DNA from: a virus | IMG/VR virus record: IMGVR_UViG_3300034200_000904 | Coordinates: 1 to 48,099 of that record | Length of the DNA: 48,099 nucleotides | Direction: 5' to 3' (one strand) | Shown here: positions 25,459 to 31,310 of the stretch, piece after piece | Layout: every line of letters begins with the position of its first letter | How positions within the stretch are numbered: position 1 is the first letter of the stretch | Program-made: the position numbers and the translations under genes | Notes under the pieces: model-generated | What the model was told of the DNA's origin: nothing | The model's database searches: none | Seen by the model: only the letters and a program-made list of their open reading frames with translations

Positions 25459-25511
25459 CAAGTGGGCCACCTTGGCCCTTACCTAGTATGCTGGTTGGGA
25501 GCGAATCAACC
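25433..25511 (-). promoter_or_regulatory. Hairpin cluster with two identical ATTCGCTCC loops
   Basis: Read on the minus strand, the stop codon of the ATPase lies in a hairpin GGTTG-loop-CAACC. GGGCCA/TGGCCC forms a second hairpin, and CCG-loop-CGG sits inside the terminator. The first and last present the same nine-base loop, ATTCGCTCC. This loop is complementary to GGAGCGAAT, and GGAGCG(AA) is the Shine-Dalgarno region of many early genes here. An RNA-RNA regulatory function is inferred only. Confidence 0.5.
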
Positions 25512-26336
25512 GCGACGCATACAAGTAACCTCTGCTACACTTTGCCACTTATAGGGAAAGCTCTTACGCAAGTCCGCTATCTTAAGTACTGTACGCAGTG
25601 ACAGTTCGCGTAGTTTCTTCTTGTTGTTGTCTATAAAGCTGATTAGCTCAGCTTGTTCTTCTTGACTAAACTCATACTCTAACAGCATGCCGTCTTCTAT
25701 GATCTGTTCAATACGCAGCATCTTCTCGCGCTCTGTATCAATAGTCAGATCCAAGTAGTGGCAGCGTGACTCTAATGCTGCTAGGTGATCCTGTAGCTTC
25801 TTACTACGTACATTCTCAAACTTAATGTTAGTGATAAAGATAGCACCGCCCTTGAACTCAAAGCTATTAGGTGCGCCCTGGTCACGTAACAGTCTGCTGT
25901 CAGTGTTCCAGTGTATGGTACGCTTCTTAGAACTGTCTAGTGCAGCCTTTAGAATGTTAAGGCTTAGTTCATCTTGCAATACACTATCGCAGTCATCAAA
26001 CACTAGGATACTCTTAGCGTCCTTGTACTCGTATAACTTTGAGTACAGACCCAGCGCACTCATAGCGCCTTTGACTACTTCATACTTCTTAAGCTTGCTG
26101 TTGTTAGCCACTGTGGCCATTAGGTCGTGTTTGCTTAGTACTTCTTCTACACCAAAGCTCTTGCCCACGCCTGGCGGACCCGTTACAATCATAGCACGTA
26201 CATCACCCTTCTTTACAGCACGGGTCATGTCGTTCAGTATCTCAAAACGCTCACGCAGTCGCTCTTTGATCTGCTCGTCTGTTTCTTGTACAGACTTGTT
26301 CAGCTTAGGGATTTCAAAGTTCATTGTATGTTTCAT
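25506..26336 (-). CDS. AAA+ family ATPase
   Basis: A 276-residue ATPase. Walker A is GPPGVGKS at residues 53-60, Walker B lies in SILVFDDCDSVL near 109-120, sensor-like GAIFITNIKFENV follows, and an arginine-rich lid region ends the protein. It resembles AAA ATPases seen in many phage early regions, with no peptidase domain. It may remodel a replication or host protein, but no partner is evident. It has its own consensus promoter and a good ribosome binding site (CGGAG). Its 3' end overlaps a loop-bearing hairpin and is followed by a terminator. Confidence 0.85.
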   Translation of the reverse strand: MKHTMNFEIPKLNKSVQETDEQIKERLRERFEILNDMTRAVKKGDVRAMIVTGPPGVGKSFGVEEVLSKHDLMATVANNSKLKKYEVVKGAMSALGLYSKLYEYKDAKSILVFDDCDSVLQDELSLNILKAALDSSKKRTIHWNTDSRLLRDQGAPNSFEFKGGAIFITNIKFENVRSKKLQDHLAALESRCHYLDLTIDTEREKMLRIEQIIEDGMLLEYEFSQEEQAELISFIDNNKKKLRELSLRTVLKIADLRKSFPYKWQSVAEVTCMRRG

Positions 26337-26400
26337 TTCAGCTCCGCTCTGTTGATAAGTGTGTAATATTGCTACACACTATTGCTAGTGTGTAGTGTAT

Positions 26401-26429
26401 ATTATAACTTAGATAAAGCTGTCTGTCAA
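26401..26429 (-). promoter_or_regulatory. Early promoter for AAA+ ATPase
   Basis: TTGACA-17-TATAAT on the minus strand. The -35 box lies inside the last codons of the upstream gene. A dyad (CTACACAC/GTGTGTAG) sits downstream of the -10 box in the leader. Confidence 0.85.
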
Positions 26430-26603
26430 TCTCTTATTAGCAATATCTTTGGCCATTTGAATGTCCATCTCTACTACTTCACGGTCCTTGCCGTAGATGT
26501 AGGCAATTTGTGCATCTGACAGATAGAATCCAAATGGGCCGCCTAGTGCTGCACGGCTCAGTGTGTTTGCTACGATTTCAACAACATTTTCATATGTACG
26601 CAT
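26409..26603 (-). CDS. Small soluble early protein
   Basis: A 64-residue protein. The start is placed at ATG followed by RTYENVVEIV because GGAGG precedes it and it overlaps nothing else; a longer in-frame version would run into the upstream gene. Sequence features are SRAALGGPFGFYLSDAQIA and a basic-acidic helix. It ends KRLTDSFI, where the codons for RLT form the next promoter's -35 box. The function is unknown. Confidence 0.6.
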   Translation of the reverse strand: MRTYENVVEIVANTLSRAALGGPFGFYLSDAQIAYIYGKDREVVEMDIQMAKDIANKRLTDSFI

Positions 26604-26605
26604 GA

Positions 26606-26740
26606 TTAGCCTCCAGTTACCAACATACCAAGAATAAAACCAAACCCAAAGATACAAGTGTATGTGACCCAACGATCACCCTGCTCAGGAGTAGGTGTTG
26701 GGATCGCATCAATCAAACGGATAATAAATTTAGTGTACAT
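26606..26740 (-). CDS. 44-residue membrane protein
   Basis: MYTKFIIRLIDAIPTPTPEQ followed by one hydrophobic helix (TYTCIFGFGFILGMLVTGG). AAGGAGCG precedes the start at the right distance, and a consensus promoter lies upstream. The stop is two bases from the next start, so the two form an operon. Confidence 0.6.
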   Translation of the reverse strand: MYTKFIIRLIDAIPTPTPEQGDRWVTYTCIFGFGFILGMLVTGG

Positions 26741-26770
26741 CTTCGCTCCTTTGTTTAACAGTATGTGTAT

Positions 26771-26799
26771 ATAATACAGTCTTATGCTGTTTCTGTCAA
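26771..26799 (-). promoter_or_regulatory. Early promoter TTGACA-17-TATTAT
   Basis: It drives the 44- and 64-residue genes. The -35 box is embedded in codons of the upstream gene's C-terminus (RLT). The leader carries the ACACATACTG motif shared by other early leaders. Confidence 0.8.
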
Positions 26800-27162
26800 C
26801 CGTTTTATGATTGATTTTACAATCTTTTTTGGGCTAGCACCTGCGGGTACGATCATCCAGCTGGTAGTGTCTGTAAGGTCTAACTGGACTACTTCTAGGC
26901 CTAGATCCATTCGCTCTAGCTGATAGTTAACACTTTGTAAACTAGCACGTATACCCGCTTCACAGGCTTCTAGTTCATCGTTAGAGATATTGTAAAAGCC
27001 TGCTCCCTCTAGGATCCCAGTGCAATAGTCCTGATTGCCATAGGGGTAATCTAGAATTAGGTTGCCGTTGATACAGTCAATAGCATAGCCCTGAGCGTCG
27101 AACTCTTCGAACAGTTCGTTGACATCGACTTCGCGTAGGGCCTTCATAGTATCTTTGTCCAT
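26782..27162 (-). CDS. Early protein of unknown function (126 aa)
   Basis: An acidic protein beginning MDKDTMKALREVDVNELFEEF with a C-terminal alpha/beta part (MIVPAGASPKKIVKSIIKRL). No motif is recognised. GGAG upstream lies in the end of the 41-residue gene, so translation is coupled. The last codons double as a promoter -35 box. Confidence 0.65.
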   Translation of the reverse strand: MDKDTMKALREVDVNELFEEFDAQGYAIDCINGNLILDYPYGNQDYCTGILEGAGFYNISNDELEACEAGIRASLQSVNYQLERMDLGLEVVQLDLTDTTSWMIVPAGASPKKIVKSIIKRLTETA

Positions 27163-27163
27163 G

Positions 27164-27289
27164 TTACTTCTCCATTACGCCTTTAACCACAGCATTAGTA
27201 GTGTCCACAGCATTGCCAAAATAGTATTTGGTCACAGCTGGGTACAGTACTGCCAAGGTTACTACTACTCCCAGTATGAACTTGCCCAT
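27164..27289 (-). CDS. 41-residue membrane protein
   Basis: MGKFILGVVVTLAVLYPAVT is a hydrophobic leader/anchor followed by a short polar tail. The start overlaps the upstream stop (TAATG), and its stop precedes the next start by one base. It is too small to classify. Confidence 0.55.
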   Translation of the reverse strand: MGKFILGVVVTLAVLYPAVTKYYFGNAVDTTNAVVKGVMEK

Positions 27290-27477
27290 TAGTCTAGTGC
27301 TCCAAAAAGTTTAGCTGCCAACACTGTGCAGAACACGCCAGCCATAGTACAGATAACAGCCACAGCAATGTTCAGCACAGCCAGGGTATTCAATGCCCCG
27401 AAGGCCACGTAGAAGTTAATAAAAGCGATGAGCAGTTGCAGTACGCCCATCATTTTGTAGAATTTAGTATCAGTCAT
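27289..27477 (-). CDS. 62-residue two-span membrane protein
   Basis: Two hydrophobic helices (VLQLLIAFINFYVAFGAL and LAVLNIAVAVICTMAGVF) are separated by a short turn. TAAGGAGCG is a strong ribosome binding site. It is the first gene of a three-gene operon. The role is unknown; small hairpin membrane proteins in early phage regions often act on the host envelope. Confidence 0.6.
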   Translation of the reverse strand: MTDTKFYKMMGVLQLLIAFINFYVAFGALNTLAVLNIAVAVICTMAGVFCTVLAAKLFGALD

Positions 27478-27507
27478 TTCACGCTCCTTATGTTTCAGTA
27501 TGTGTAT

Positions 27508-27536
27508 ATAATAACACCAAACAATCCAATTGTCAA
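27508..27536 (-). promoter_or_regulatory. Early promoter TTGACA-17-TATTAT
   Basis: It precedes the 62-residue membrane protein operon, with the leader motif ACACATACTGAAACA as in the promoter at 28.5 kb. Confidence 0.8.
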
Positions 27537-27543
27537 CCGCTTT

Positions 27544-27831
27544 TTAATCCCCAGAATCAATTTGATATCTATCATCGCAGTGGATGCAGGTGTACTCTGT
27601 CAAGCAGCGTCCTGCGTTCTGACCTTTGTAGATGTGTGTACAGGGTACGCCCAGTCTGTTCAGACCCACTAAGCCTGTAGCACGGCCGAACATATACTGT
27701 GAACCGCAGTTATGGCAGGGTAGTGTATCTGTTGCAGCATCGTAGCCAGCAATGACCCGTTTCCAGCTAGGGTCTAGGTTATAGGGTTTACGTGTTGATC
27801 CGTTACATTCCGGACAAGTATGTTTTTGCAT
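27544..27831 (-). CDS. Zinc-ribbon early protein
   Basis: A 95-residue protein with CPEC near the start, CHNC in the middle and CIHC near the end, plus other cysteines (PCTHIY, GRC). It therefore probably binds two zinc ions. The arrangement and ending RYQIDSGD match a conserved phage protein family I recall, function unknown. It has a strong ribosome binding site and its own promoter. Confidence 0.7.
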   Translation of the reverse strand: MQKHTCPECNGSTRKPYNLDPSWKRVIAGYDAATDTLPCHNCGSQYMFGRATGLVGLNRLGVPCTHIYKGQNAGRCLTEYTCIHCDDRYQIDSGD

Positions 27832-27863
27832 TTGTTTCGCTCCTTACTGTTTACTATGTCTAT

Positions 27864-27892
27864 AGTATAGCACCAGAGCGTGGACTTGTCAA
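27864..27892 (-). promoter_or_regulatory. Early promoter TTGACA-17-TATACT
   Basis: It drives the zinc-ribbon gene. The stop codon TGA of the upstream 35-residue gene is part of the -35 hexamer. Confidence 0.82.
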
Positions 27893-27996
27893 CCAAAAAA
27901 GAGAGCTGCTATCTGCCAGCCCAAGTAGACTAAAGTTAACATTCCTATAACAATTAGTAGGGCCAGGGCTATGGCATCTGTGGTTGTTATATTCAT
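27889..27996 (-). CDS. 35-residue membrane peptide
   Basis: MNITTTDAIALALLIVIGML and the following residues form one transmembrane helix. It is the last gene of an operon. The start overlaps the readthrough frame of the tiny gene upstream, and the stop TGA lies in the next -35 box. No Shine-Dalgarno sequence is obvious, so translational coupling is likely. Confidence 0.45.
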   Translation of the reverse strand: MNITTTDAIALALLIVIGMLTLVYLGWQIAALFFG

Positions 27997-27998
27997 AA

Positions 27999-28067
27999 CT
28001 AGTCCGTGTGTGGAGGCAAGTCGTAGTCTGCTGGGTCGCCGGGGAATCTAGGTGTGTTAGGTGTCAT
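27999..28067 (-). CDS. 22-residue proline-rich micro-ORF
   Basis: MTPNTPRFPGDPADYDLPPH then TD and a TAG stop. It starts by ATGA overlap with the preceding gene. If TAG is read by the phage tRNA(CUA), the frame runs two more codons to a TGA that overlaps the next ATG, the usual coupling arrangement here. It may be only a spacer; low confidence as a functional protein. Confidence 0.35.
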   Translation of the reverse strand: MTPNTPRFPGDPADYDLPPHTD

Positions 28068-28237
28068 AGTTGTCTTATATAATCAATAATTTCGCGAGCT
28101 TGTCGCATATCACTGTACTCTACAGCAGCGTCAATCATATCCAGTTGCTGATTGTGCAACTCGTCCACGCAGGCATCAATGATCTGACGCTTGCGGTTCA
28201 TGCTTACACGATAGTAAGGTCGCGGTGCGTAGTTCAT
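28064..28237 (-). CDS. 57-residue basic early protein
   Basis: A helical protein MNYAPRPYYRVSMNRKRQII with an acidic second half (EYSDMRQAREIIDYIRQL). The ribosome binding site AAGGAG lies near the upstream stop. No family is recognised. Confidence 0.55.
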   Translation of the reverse strand: MNYAPRPYYRVSMNRKRQIIDACVDELHNQQLDMIDAAVEYSDMRQAREIIDYIRQL

Positions 28238-28246
28238 ATTTACTCC

Positions 28247-28444
28247 TTATTTTACAATAAAGCCTACCATCTCGAAGTACTCTGAGTGGCTGACGTAGAA
28301 GTCTGTGCGTGGGTCATAGTACTGGCCTTCCTTTGGATCGTAGTACAGAACCCTACCGTTGAAATTGTACGGACCTTCTAGCCCAGGGCGTGGACCATAG
28401 TTGTCACGCATATTGTCCACAGTGTTCAGTACCTTGTATCCCAT
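28247..28444 (-). CDS. 65-residue early protein
   Basis: A tyrosine- and glycine-rich protein (GPRPGLEGPYNFNGRVLYYD, then PRTDFYVSHSEYFEMVG). First gene of a four-gene operon with a consensus promoter and an AGGAGCG site. The function is unknown. Confidence 0.6.
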   Translation of the reverse strand: MGYKVLNTVDNMRDNYGPRPGLEGPYNFNGRVLYYDPKEGQYYDPRTDFYVSHSEYFEMVGFIVK

Positions 28445-28474
28445 ATCACGCTCCTGTTGTTTCAGTATGTGTAT

Positions 28475-28503
28475 ATTATAGCACCAAGAGTCTGAGTTGT
28501 CAA
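28475..28503 (-). promoter_or_regulatory. Early promoter TTGACA-17-TATAAT
   Basis: A perfect consensus on both boxes. It lies next to the 3' end of the structured non-coding stretch at 28.5-28.9 kb. Confidence 0.87.
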
Positions 28504-28506
28504 CCG

Positions 28507-28911
28507 AATTATATCAAAACACACTACCCTAGACAGCTACTTTGGGGCGGGCTGGCCGATACCGGGACACCGCTCGAAATGTGTTTTAGTATAATTGCTT
28601 AGGCCACGTCTTTCCACGGATCGCCCCTATGCTGGAGTTGTTGCCCTGTCCACATTTGTTTGAGCATATTCGCTAGCGGTTGTGTCCGCATATCTAGGGC
28701 CCAGCTCTGCATTGCTCTAACGGTGTCCTAGCTCACCGGGCCAATCTCGGTGCCACCCGCTACTTTCAGGAAAGTAGTAACCGGAACTTGTATGGTGGTT
28801 GGTCGCCACGCCAACTCTCTGCTTACCACAAGGATATTCGCATTACGGGTTGTTTCAGCGCACAGCCACTATACAGTGACCAAACCCCAACCTTGCTTCC
28901 TCACCATAATC
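28507..28911 (-). ncRNA. Candidate structured non-coding RNA, about 400 nt
   Basis: No plausible protein frame on either strand, even with amber read through, yet the sequence is GC-richer than its surroundings and full of pairing. A long-range 17-base imperfect inverted repeat (28507-28523 with 28580-28596) closes a loop. Further elements are a perfect hairpin CTACTTTC-AG-GAAAGTAG (28760-28777), GTTGG/CCAAC near 28800, CACCG/CGGTG near 28735 and GCGG/CCGC near 28676. Elsewhere in this half, gaps between genes are under 80 bases. The minus strand is preferred, as readthrough from the promoter at 29.2 kb. No known RNA class is recognised. Confidence 0.45.
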
Positions 28912-29163
28912 TTAATACCAATTCTTCTTGTCACCAAACCGCTCATTGTGATCATAGCCTGCGTAGTATGCTTCAATCTCTGTCAAGCTCATACGCTCTT
29001 CAGTAATTGCTTCACCACGTCCAGTACCCTCGGGATACCAGTGTGCCTTAGCACCACGACCATAGTAGCTGTCTGCGCTACCACGATCAAATGGACTACC
29101 GTGCCATGTGGTGTAGGTCTTGCCCTGGAAGTACACTTCACTACGCTCATCTAATTTAAACAT
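28912..29163 (-). CDS. Conserved early phage protein (83 aa)
   Basis: A protein with TTWHGSPFDRGSADSYYGR, then HWYPEGTG and MSLTEIEAYYAGYD. I recall a similar block order in uncharacterised proteins of many phages. It has a strong AGGAGCGAA ribosome binding site and a dyad-bearing promoter. The candidate structured RNA follows its stop. Confidence 0.7.
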   Translation of the reverse strand: MFKLDERSEVYFQGKTYTTWHGSPFDRGSADSYYGRGAKAHWYPEGTGRGEAITEERMSLTEIEAYYAGYDHNERFGDKKNWY

Positions 29164-29195
29164 TTTTCGCTCCTGTTTTGTTAGTGTATGTGTAC

Positions 29196-29224
29196 ATTAT
29201 AGCACACATACACTAGCTTGTCAA
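29196..29224 (-). promoter_or_regulatory. Early promoter with 12-bp dyad around -10
   Basis: TTGACA-17-TATAAT. A perfect inverted repeat TAGTGTATGTGT/ACACATACACTA flanks the -10 box with a 10-base centre. About 50 bases are nearly identical to the promoter at 29.97 kb, suggesting duplication of a promoter cassette. Confidence 0.85.
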
Positions 29225-29230
29225 CCAATT

Positions 29231-29473
29231 TTATTCTGCAATTACAATTTTATTTGTACGCAGGTGCTGCTCCGCGACTGTTAACTGTTTAGCAAGCTCC
29301 TCTAAAGCAAAGTGACCACTAACATAGTTGCACTTTTGTTGTACAGGAAACAACAATTTGCCCTTAGCGTTACGCTGTGTTACGTTAAAAGCAACGATCA
29401 TTTTAAACAGTTTTAGCTTTTTGCAAAAGGACAATTTAGCGTAAGCAGTGTTGTTTTTAGCTTGTGCAAACAT
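29231..29473 (-). CDS. 80-residue early protein
   Basis: A lysine-rich protein starting MFAQAKNNTAYAKLSFCKKL. It includes MIVAFNVTQRNAKGKLLFPV and a helical end (ALEELAKQLTVAEQHLRTNK). Promoter and AGGAGC site are clear. The family is not recognised. Confidence 0.6.
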   Translation of the reverse strand: MFAQAKNNTAYAKLSFCKKLKLFKMIVAFNVTQRNAKGKLLFPVQQKCNYVSGHFALEELAKQLTVAEQHLRTNKIVIAE

Positions 29474-29504
29474 TTTAGCTCCTGTTTTGTTAACGTATGC
29501 AGCT

Positions 29505-29532
29505 ATTATACACTAACTGTCCAAAATGTCAA
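29505..29532 (-). promoter_or_regulatory. Early promoter TTGACA-16-TATAAT
   Basis: It lies just upstream of the 80-residue gene, with GGTTGACA as in the other early promoters and a 16-bp spacer. Confidence 0.8.
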
Positions 29533-29538
29533 CCGTTT

Positions 29539-29772
29539 TTAGTAGTCTGCTACAAAGTTCCCAGCAGTGTCTCGCCACACATACAATTTTGTAAACTGTT
29601 CTCTGCCATCCTCGTAGTAGCTGGCCCTGTACGCAAACTCACCGCCGTTAGTAATGCCCACAAACTCGCAGGTTGCGAAATTAGCATCCTTGTAGCCTGT
29701 ATGCCTTGTAATTTTGCTAAGGCCAGCAGCATCCATGTTTACTAGTTCGTTAACGTGTTGTTTCAATAACAT
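29539..29772 (-). CDS. 77-residue early protein
   Basis: A beta-rich pattern (FVGITNGGEFAYRASYYED, then GREQFTKLYVWRDTAGNFV) resembles a small conserved phage protein, function unknown. Its start overlaps the upstream stop (TAATG). Confidence 0.6.
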   Translation of the reverse strand: MLLKQHVNELVNMDAAGLSKITRHTGYKDANFATCEFVGITNGGEFAYRASYYEDGREQFTKLYVWRDTAGNFVADY

Positions 29773-29936
29773 TACTCTCTCCCTTCTACAATGTCCGCAA
29801 GCTCAGCGTCTACAGTTTCTACCACGCCATAAATCGCATTGCCCTGTGTAATGTAGCCCATGTCAAACAGCTCACTAGCCAGCTGCTCCAGCTCCCACAG
29901 TGTACGCTCTAGCCGCTCAATTTTAGCTTCGGTCAT
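29772..29936 (-). CDS. 54-residue acidic helical early protein
   Basis: MTEAKIERLERTLWELEQLA is a coiled-coil-like start followed by an acidic tail (VVETVDAELADIVEGRE). First gene of a two-gene operon with an AGGAGC site. The function is unknown. Confidence 0.6.
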   Translation of the reverse strand: MTEAKIERLERTLWELEQLASELFDMGYITQGNAIYGVVETVDAELADIVEGRE

Positions 29937-29968
29937 TGTGTGCTCCTGTTTTGTTAGTGTATGTGTAC

Positions 29969-29997
29969 ATTATAGCACACATACACTACATTGTCAA
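29969..29997 (-). promoter_or_regulatory. Early promoter with 12-bp dyad, copy 2
   Basis: The same TAGTGTATGTGT/ACACATACACTA dyad around TATAAT as at 29.2 kb, with TTGACA 17 bases upstream of the -10 box. Confidence 0.85.
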
Positions 29998-30003
29998 CCA
30001 AAA

Positions 30004-30186
30004 TTAATCCACGTAATAATCTACATTGTCTGTAAGTGTACGCAGCGCAATATCTAGCTCAGCTGCCCACCCAATGTTATCCTGTAAACTTTGTGCGTAA
30101 CTTTCGCTGTCGCAGGTAGCTTGTTTCAGCAGGTCTTGTACTTCTGCTAATTTATTAAAAAGTTGCTGTTTAATAACTGTTTGCAT
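30004..30186 (-). CDS. 60-residue early protein
   Basis: A mainly helical protein (MQTVIKQQLFNKLAEVQDLL, then DNIGWAAELDIALRTLTDNV). It has its own promoter and a TAAGGAGCG site. The function is unknown. Confidence 0.58.
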   Translation of the reverse strand: MQTVIKQQLFNKLAEVQDLLKQATCDSESYAQSLQDNIGWAAELDIALRTLTDNVDYYVD

Positions 30187-30221
30187 TTTACGCTCCTTAC
30201 AATTACTGTTTAAGTGTGTGT

Positions 30222-30250
30222 ACTATAGCATAGCACACACACTTTGTCAA
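30222..30250 (-). promoter_or_regulatory. Early promoter TTGACA-17-TATAGT with dyad
   Basis: AAGTGTGTGT/ACACACACTT arms flank the -10 region, like the dyads of other early promoters but with different arm sequence. Confidence 0.8.
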
Positions 30251-30258
30251 CCAAAAAA

Positions 30259-30558
30259 TTAATAGTACATATAATTGTCTGTGCAAAAATGTATAGTTTT
30301 GTAAAAGTACTCCCGTGGTGCAGTGTCCTGTCGCATAATTGTGTCGCACAATTTTACAGTGTCTTTGTCTTGCATAAATTGCACTAGTGCATTGTAATTG
30401 TGTACAATATCGTCGTAGTGCAATTCTGCTATGTAAGTGCTGTCTGCAATTTTGTCTGCATACGCTGTTTTAGTTAGTTTTACATATTTTGCAAGGTCTG
30501 CTTGCATAATTTGTACAATAGTTGCTACGTCTGCTTTAGTTGCTTTTTTAATACGCAT
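30259..30558 (-). CDS. 99-residue early protein
   Basis: A helical protein beginning MRIKKATKADVATIVQIMQA, which superficially recalls the start of GNAT acetyltransferases. The rest is too short and lacks the acetyl-CoA loop, so I leave it unassigned. AGGAGCG and a promoter precede it. Confidence 0.6.
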   Translation of the reverse strand: MRIKKATKADVATIVQIMQADLAKYVKLTKTAYADKIADSTYIAELHYDDIVHNYNALVQFMQDKDTVKLCDTIMRQDTAPREYFYKTIHFCTDNYMYY

Positions 30559-30591
30559 TTTACGCTCCTGCTGTTTTGTTTAAGTGTTTGT

Positions 30592-30619
30592 ATTATACAG
30601 GTTTGCGCAAAAAAGTCAA
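30592..30619 (-). promoter_or_regulatory. Early promoter TTGACT-16-TATAAT
   Basis: GGTTGACT and TATAAT lie upstream of the 99-residue gene and immediately after the tRNA cluster. Confidence 0.75.
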
Positions 30620-30631
30620 CCAAAATTTTAG

Positions 30632-30659
30632 TGTGTAAGTAAGTGCTTACTAACCTAGA
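30632..30659. repeat. 28-base element downstream of tRNA cluster (copy 1)
   Basis: TGTGTAAGTAAG then four variable bases then ACTAACCTAGA. It matches 36928-36955 at all but about three positions. This copy contains the palindrome AGTAAG-TG-CTTACT and lies just past the 3' end of the tRNA-Met/Ile2 gene on the minus strand, so it may act as a processing or termination site. Confidence 0.5.
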
Positions 30660-30663
30660 TGAG

Positions 30664-30741
<78 letters not shown>

Positions 30742-30745
30742 TACT

Positions 30746-30822
30746 TGGCCTGACCAGAGGGAATCGAACCCCCAACCTACAGCTTAGAAGGCTGTTGCTC
30801 TATCCGATTGAGCTATGGTCAG
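30746..30822 (-). tRNA. tRNA-Arg (UCU)
   Basis: Acceptor CTGACCA/TGGTCAG, D arm, anticodon loop CTTCTAA, T loop TTCGATT and encoded CCA. It reads AGA, a codon frequent in the AT-rich plus-strand genes of this phage, so codon-usage compensation is the likely role. Confidence 0.92.
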
Positions 30823-30826
30823 ATAT

Positions 30827-30911
30827 TGGTACCCGGAGCCGGACTCGAACCGGCACGCCTTATGGGCGAGGGATTTTAAGTCCCTTGTGTCTACCATTCC
30901 ACCACCCGGGC
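30827..30911 (-). tRNA. tRNA-Leu (UAA)
   Basis: A class II tRNA with a long variable arm, anticodon loop CTTAAAA, acceptor GCCCGGG paired to TCCGGGT through wobble at both ends, and encoded CCA. It reads UUA, the dominant leucine codon of the AT-rich genes here. The first tRNA of the cluster, starting two bases upstream of the preceding gene's stop codon. Confidence 0.92.
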
Positions 30912-30912
30912 A

Positions 30913-31098
30913 TTACATTTCTTCTACTACTTCTAATTCGCCGTCTTCTGTTTCTCTATATATTATAACATATTCTGCACCATCGTCAAGTGCTTGTTCT
31001 GCAATAATTCTAGCTTCGACGATACTGCTGGTGGTATCTACTAGTTCTTGATGTCCGAGAGAGTCTTCGGTCCAGACCTCATATAGTTCGAAAATCAT
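30913..31098 (-). CDS. 61-residue acidic protein upstream of tRNAs
   Basis: An alpha/beta pattern MIFELYEVWTEDSLGHQELV, with VEARIIAEQALDDGAEYVII and an acidic end. The stop is directly before the tRNA-Leu gene and the start overlaps the upstream gene by ATGA, so genes and tRNAs share a transcript. The function is unknown. Confidence 0.6.
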   Translation of the reverse strand: MIFELYEVWTEDSLGHQELVDTTSSIVEARIIAEQALDDGAEYVIIYRETEDGELEVVEEM

Positions 31099-31271
31099 TG
31101 TGCTAAGGATTTATTAAGTAAGTCGCAGATCCTCTGTGCTTCTTGTTCTGCTTCGTGTCTATTATCTCTAGGTATGATGGCCAACACGCGGCCCTTGGGT
31201 TCACTTTGAAAGTCACGTATTACCACTGAACCCTCAAAGTAGTCATTTGAAAAAGAAACTCCGTATCGCAT
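31095..31271 (-). CDS. 58-residue early/late protein
   Basis: The start is taken at ATG followed by RYGVSFSNDYFEGSVVIR, since the longer in-frame version begins in an unlikely region. It ends EAQRICDLLNKSLAQ. The start codon sits at the edge of a 10-bp inverted repeat and 8 bases after a TATAAATA octamer. The function is unknown. Confidence 0.55.
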   Translation of the reverse strand: MRYGVSFSNDYFEGSVVIRDFQSEPKGRVLAIIPRDNRHEAEQEAQRICDLLNKSLAQ

Positions 31272-31297
31272 AGTGATTTTATTTATACGATACGGAG
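31259..31297 (-). promoter_or_regulatory. Late octamer TATAAATA inside a 10-bp inverted repeat
   Basis: CTCCGTATCG and CGATACGGAG form perfect arms around a 19-base centre that includes minus-strand TATAAATA (31280-31287). The ATG of the 58-residue gene immediately precedes the second arm. It can be a late promoter with an operator-like dyad, or a stem that occludes the start codon in readthrough mRNA. Confidence 0.5.
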
Positions 31298-31310
31298 GCC
31301 TCACACGCGA

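Noticed and set aside
25433-25511. Possible degenerate tRNA in the spacer (GGGAGCGAATC resembles a T arm)
   Set aside because: The sequence does not fold into a cloverleaf; the pieces are two hairpins with the same loop.
28735-28770. Resemblance of GTGGCACCGAGATT to the 3' hairpin of a Cas9 tracrRNA
   Set aside because: Only a short hairpin matches. There are no CRISPR repeats, no cas genes and no anti-repeat, so it is a chance likeness of a GC stem.
30259-30558. GNAT acetyltransferase
   Set aside because: Only the first 20 residues resemble the family start. The acetyl-CoA-binding loop and most of the fold are absent.
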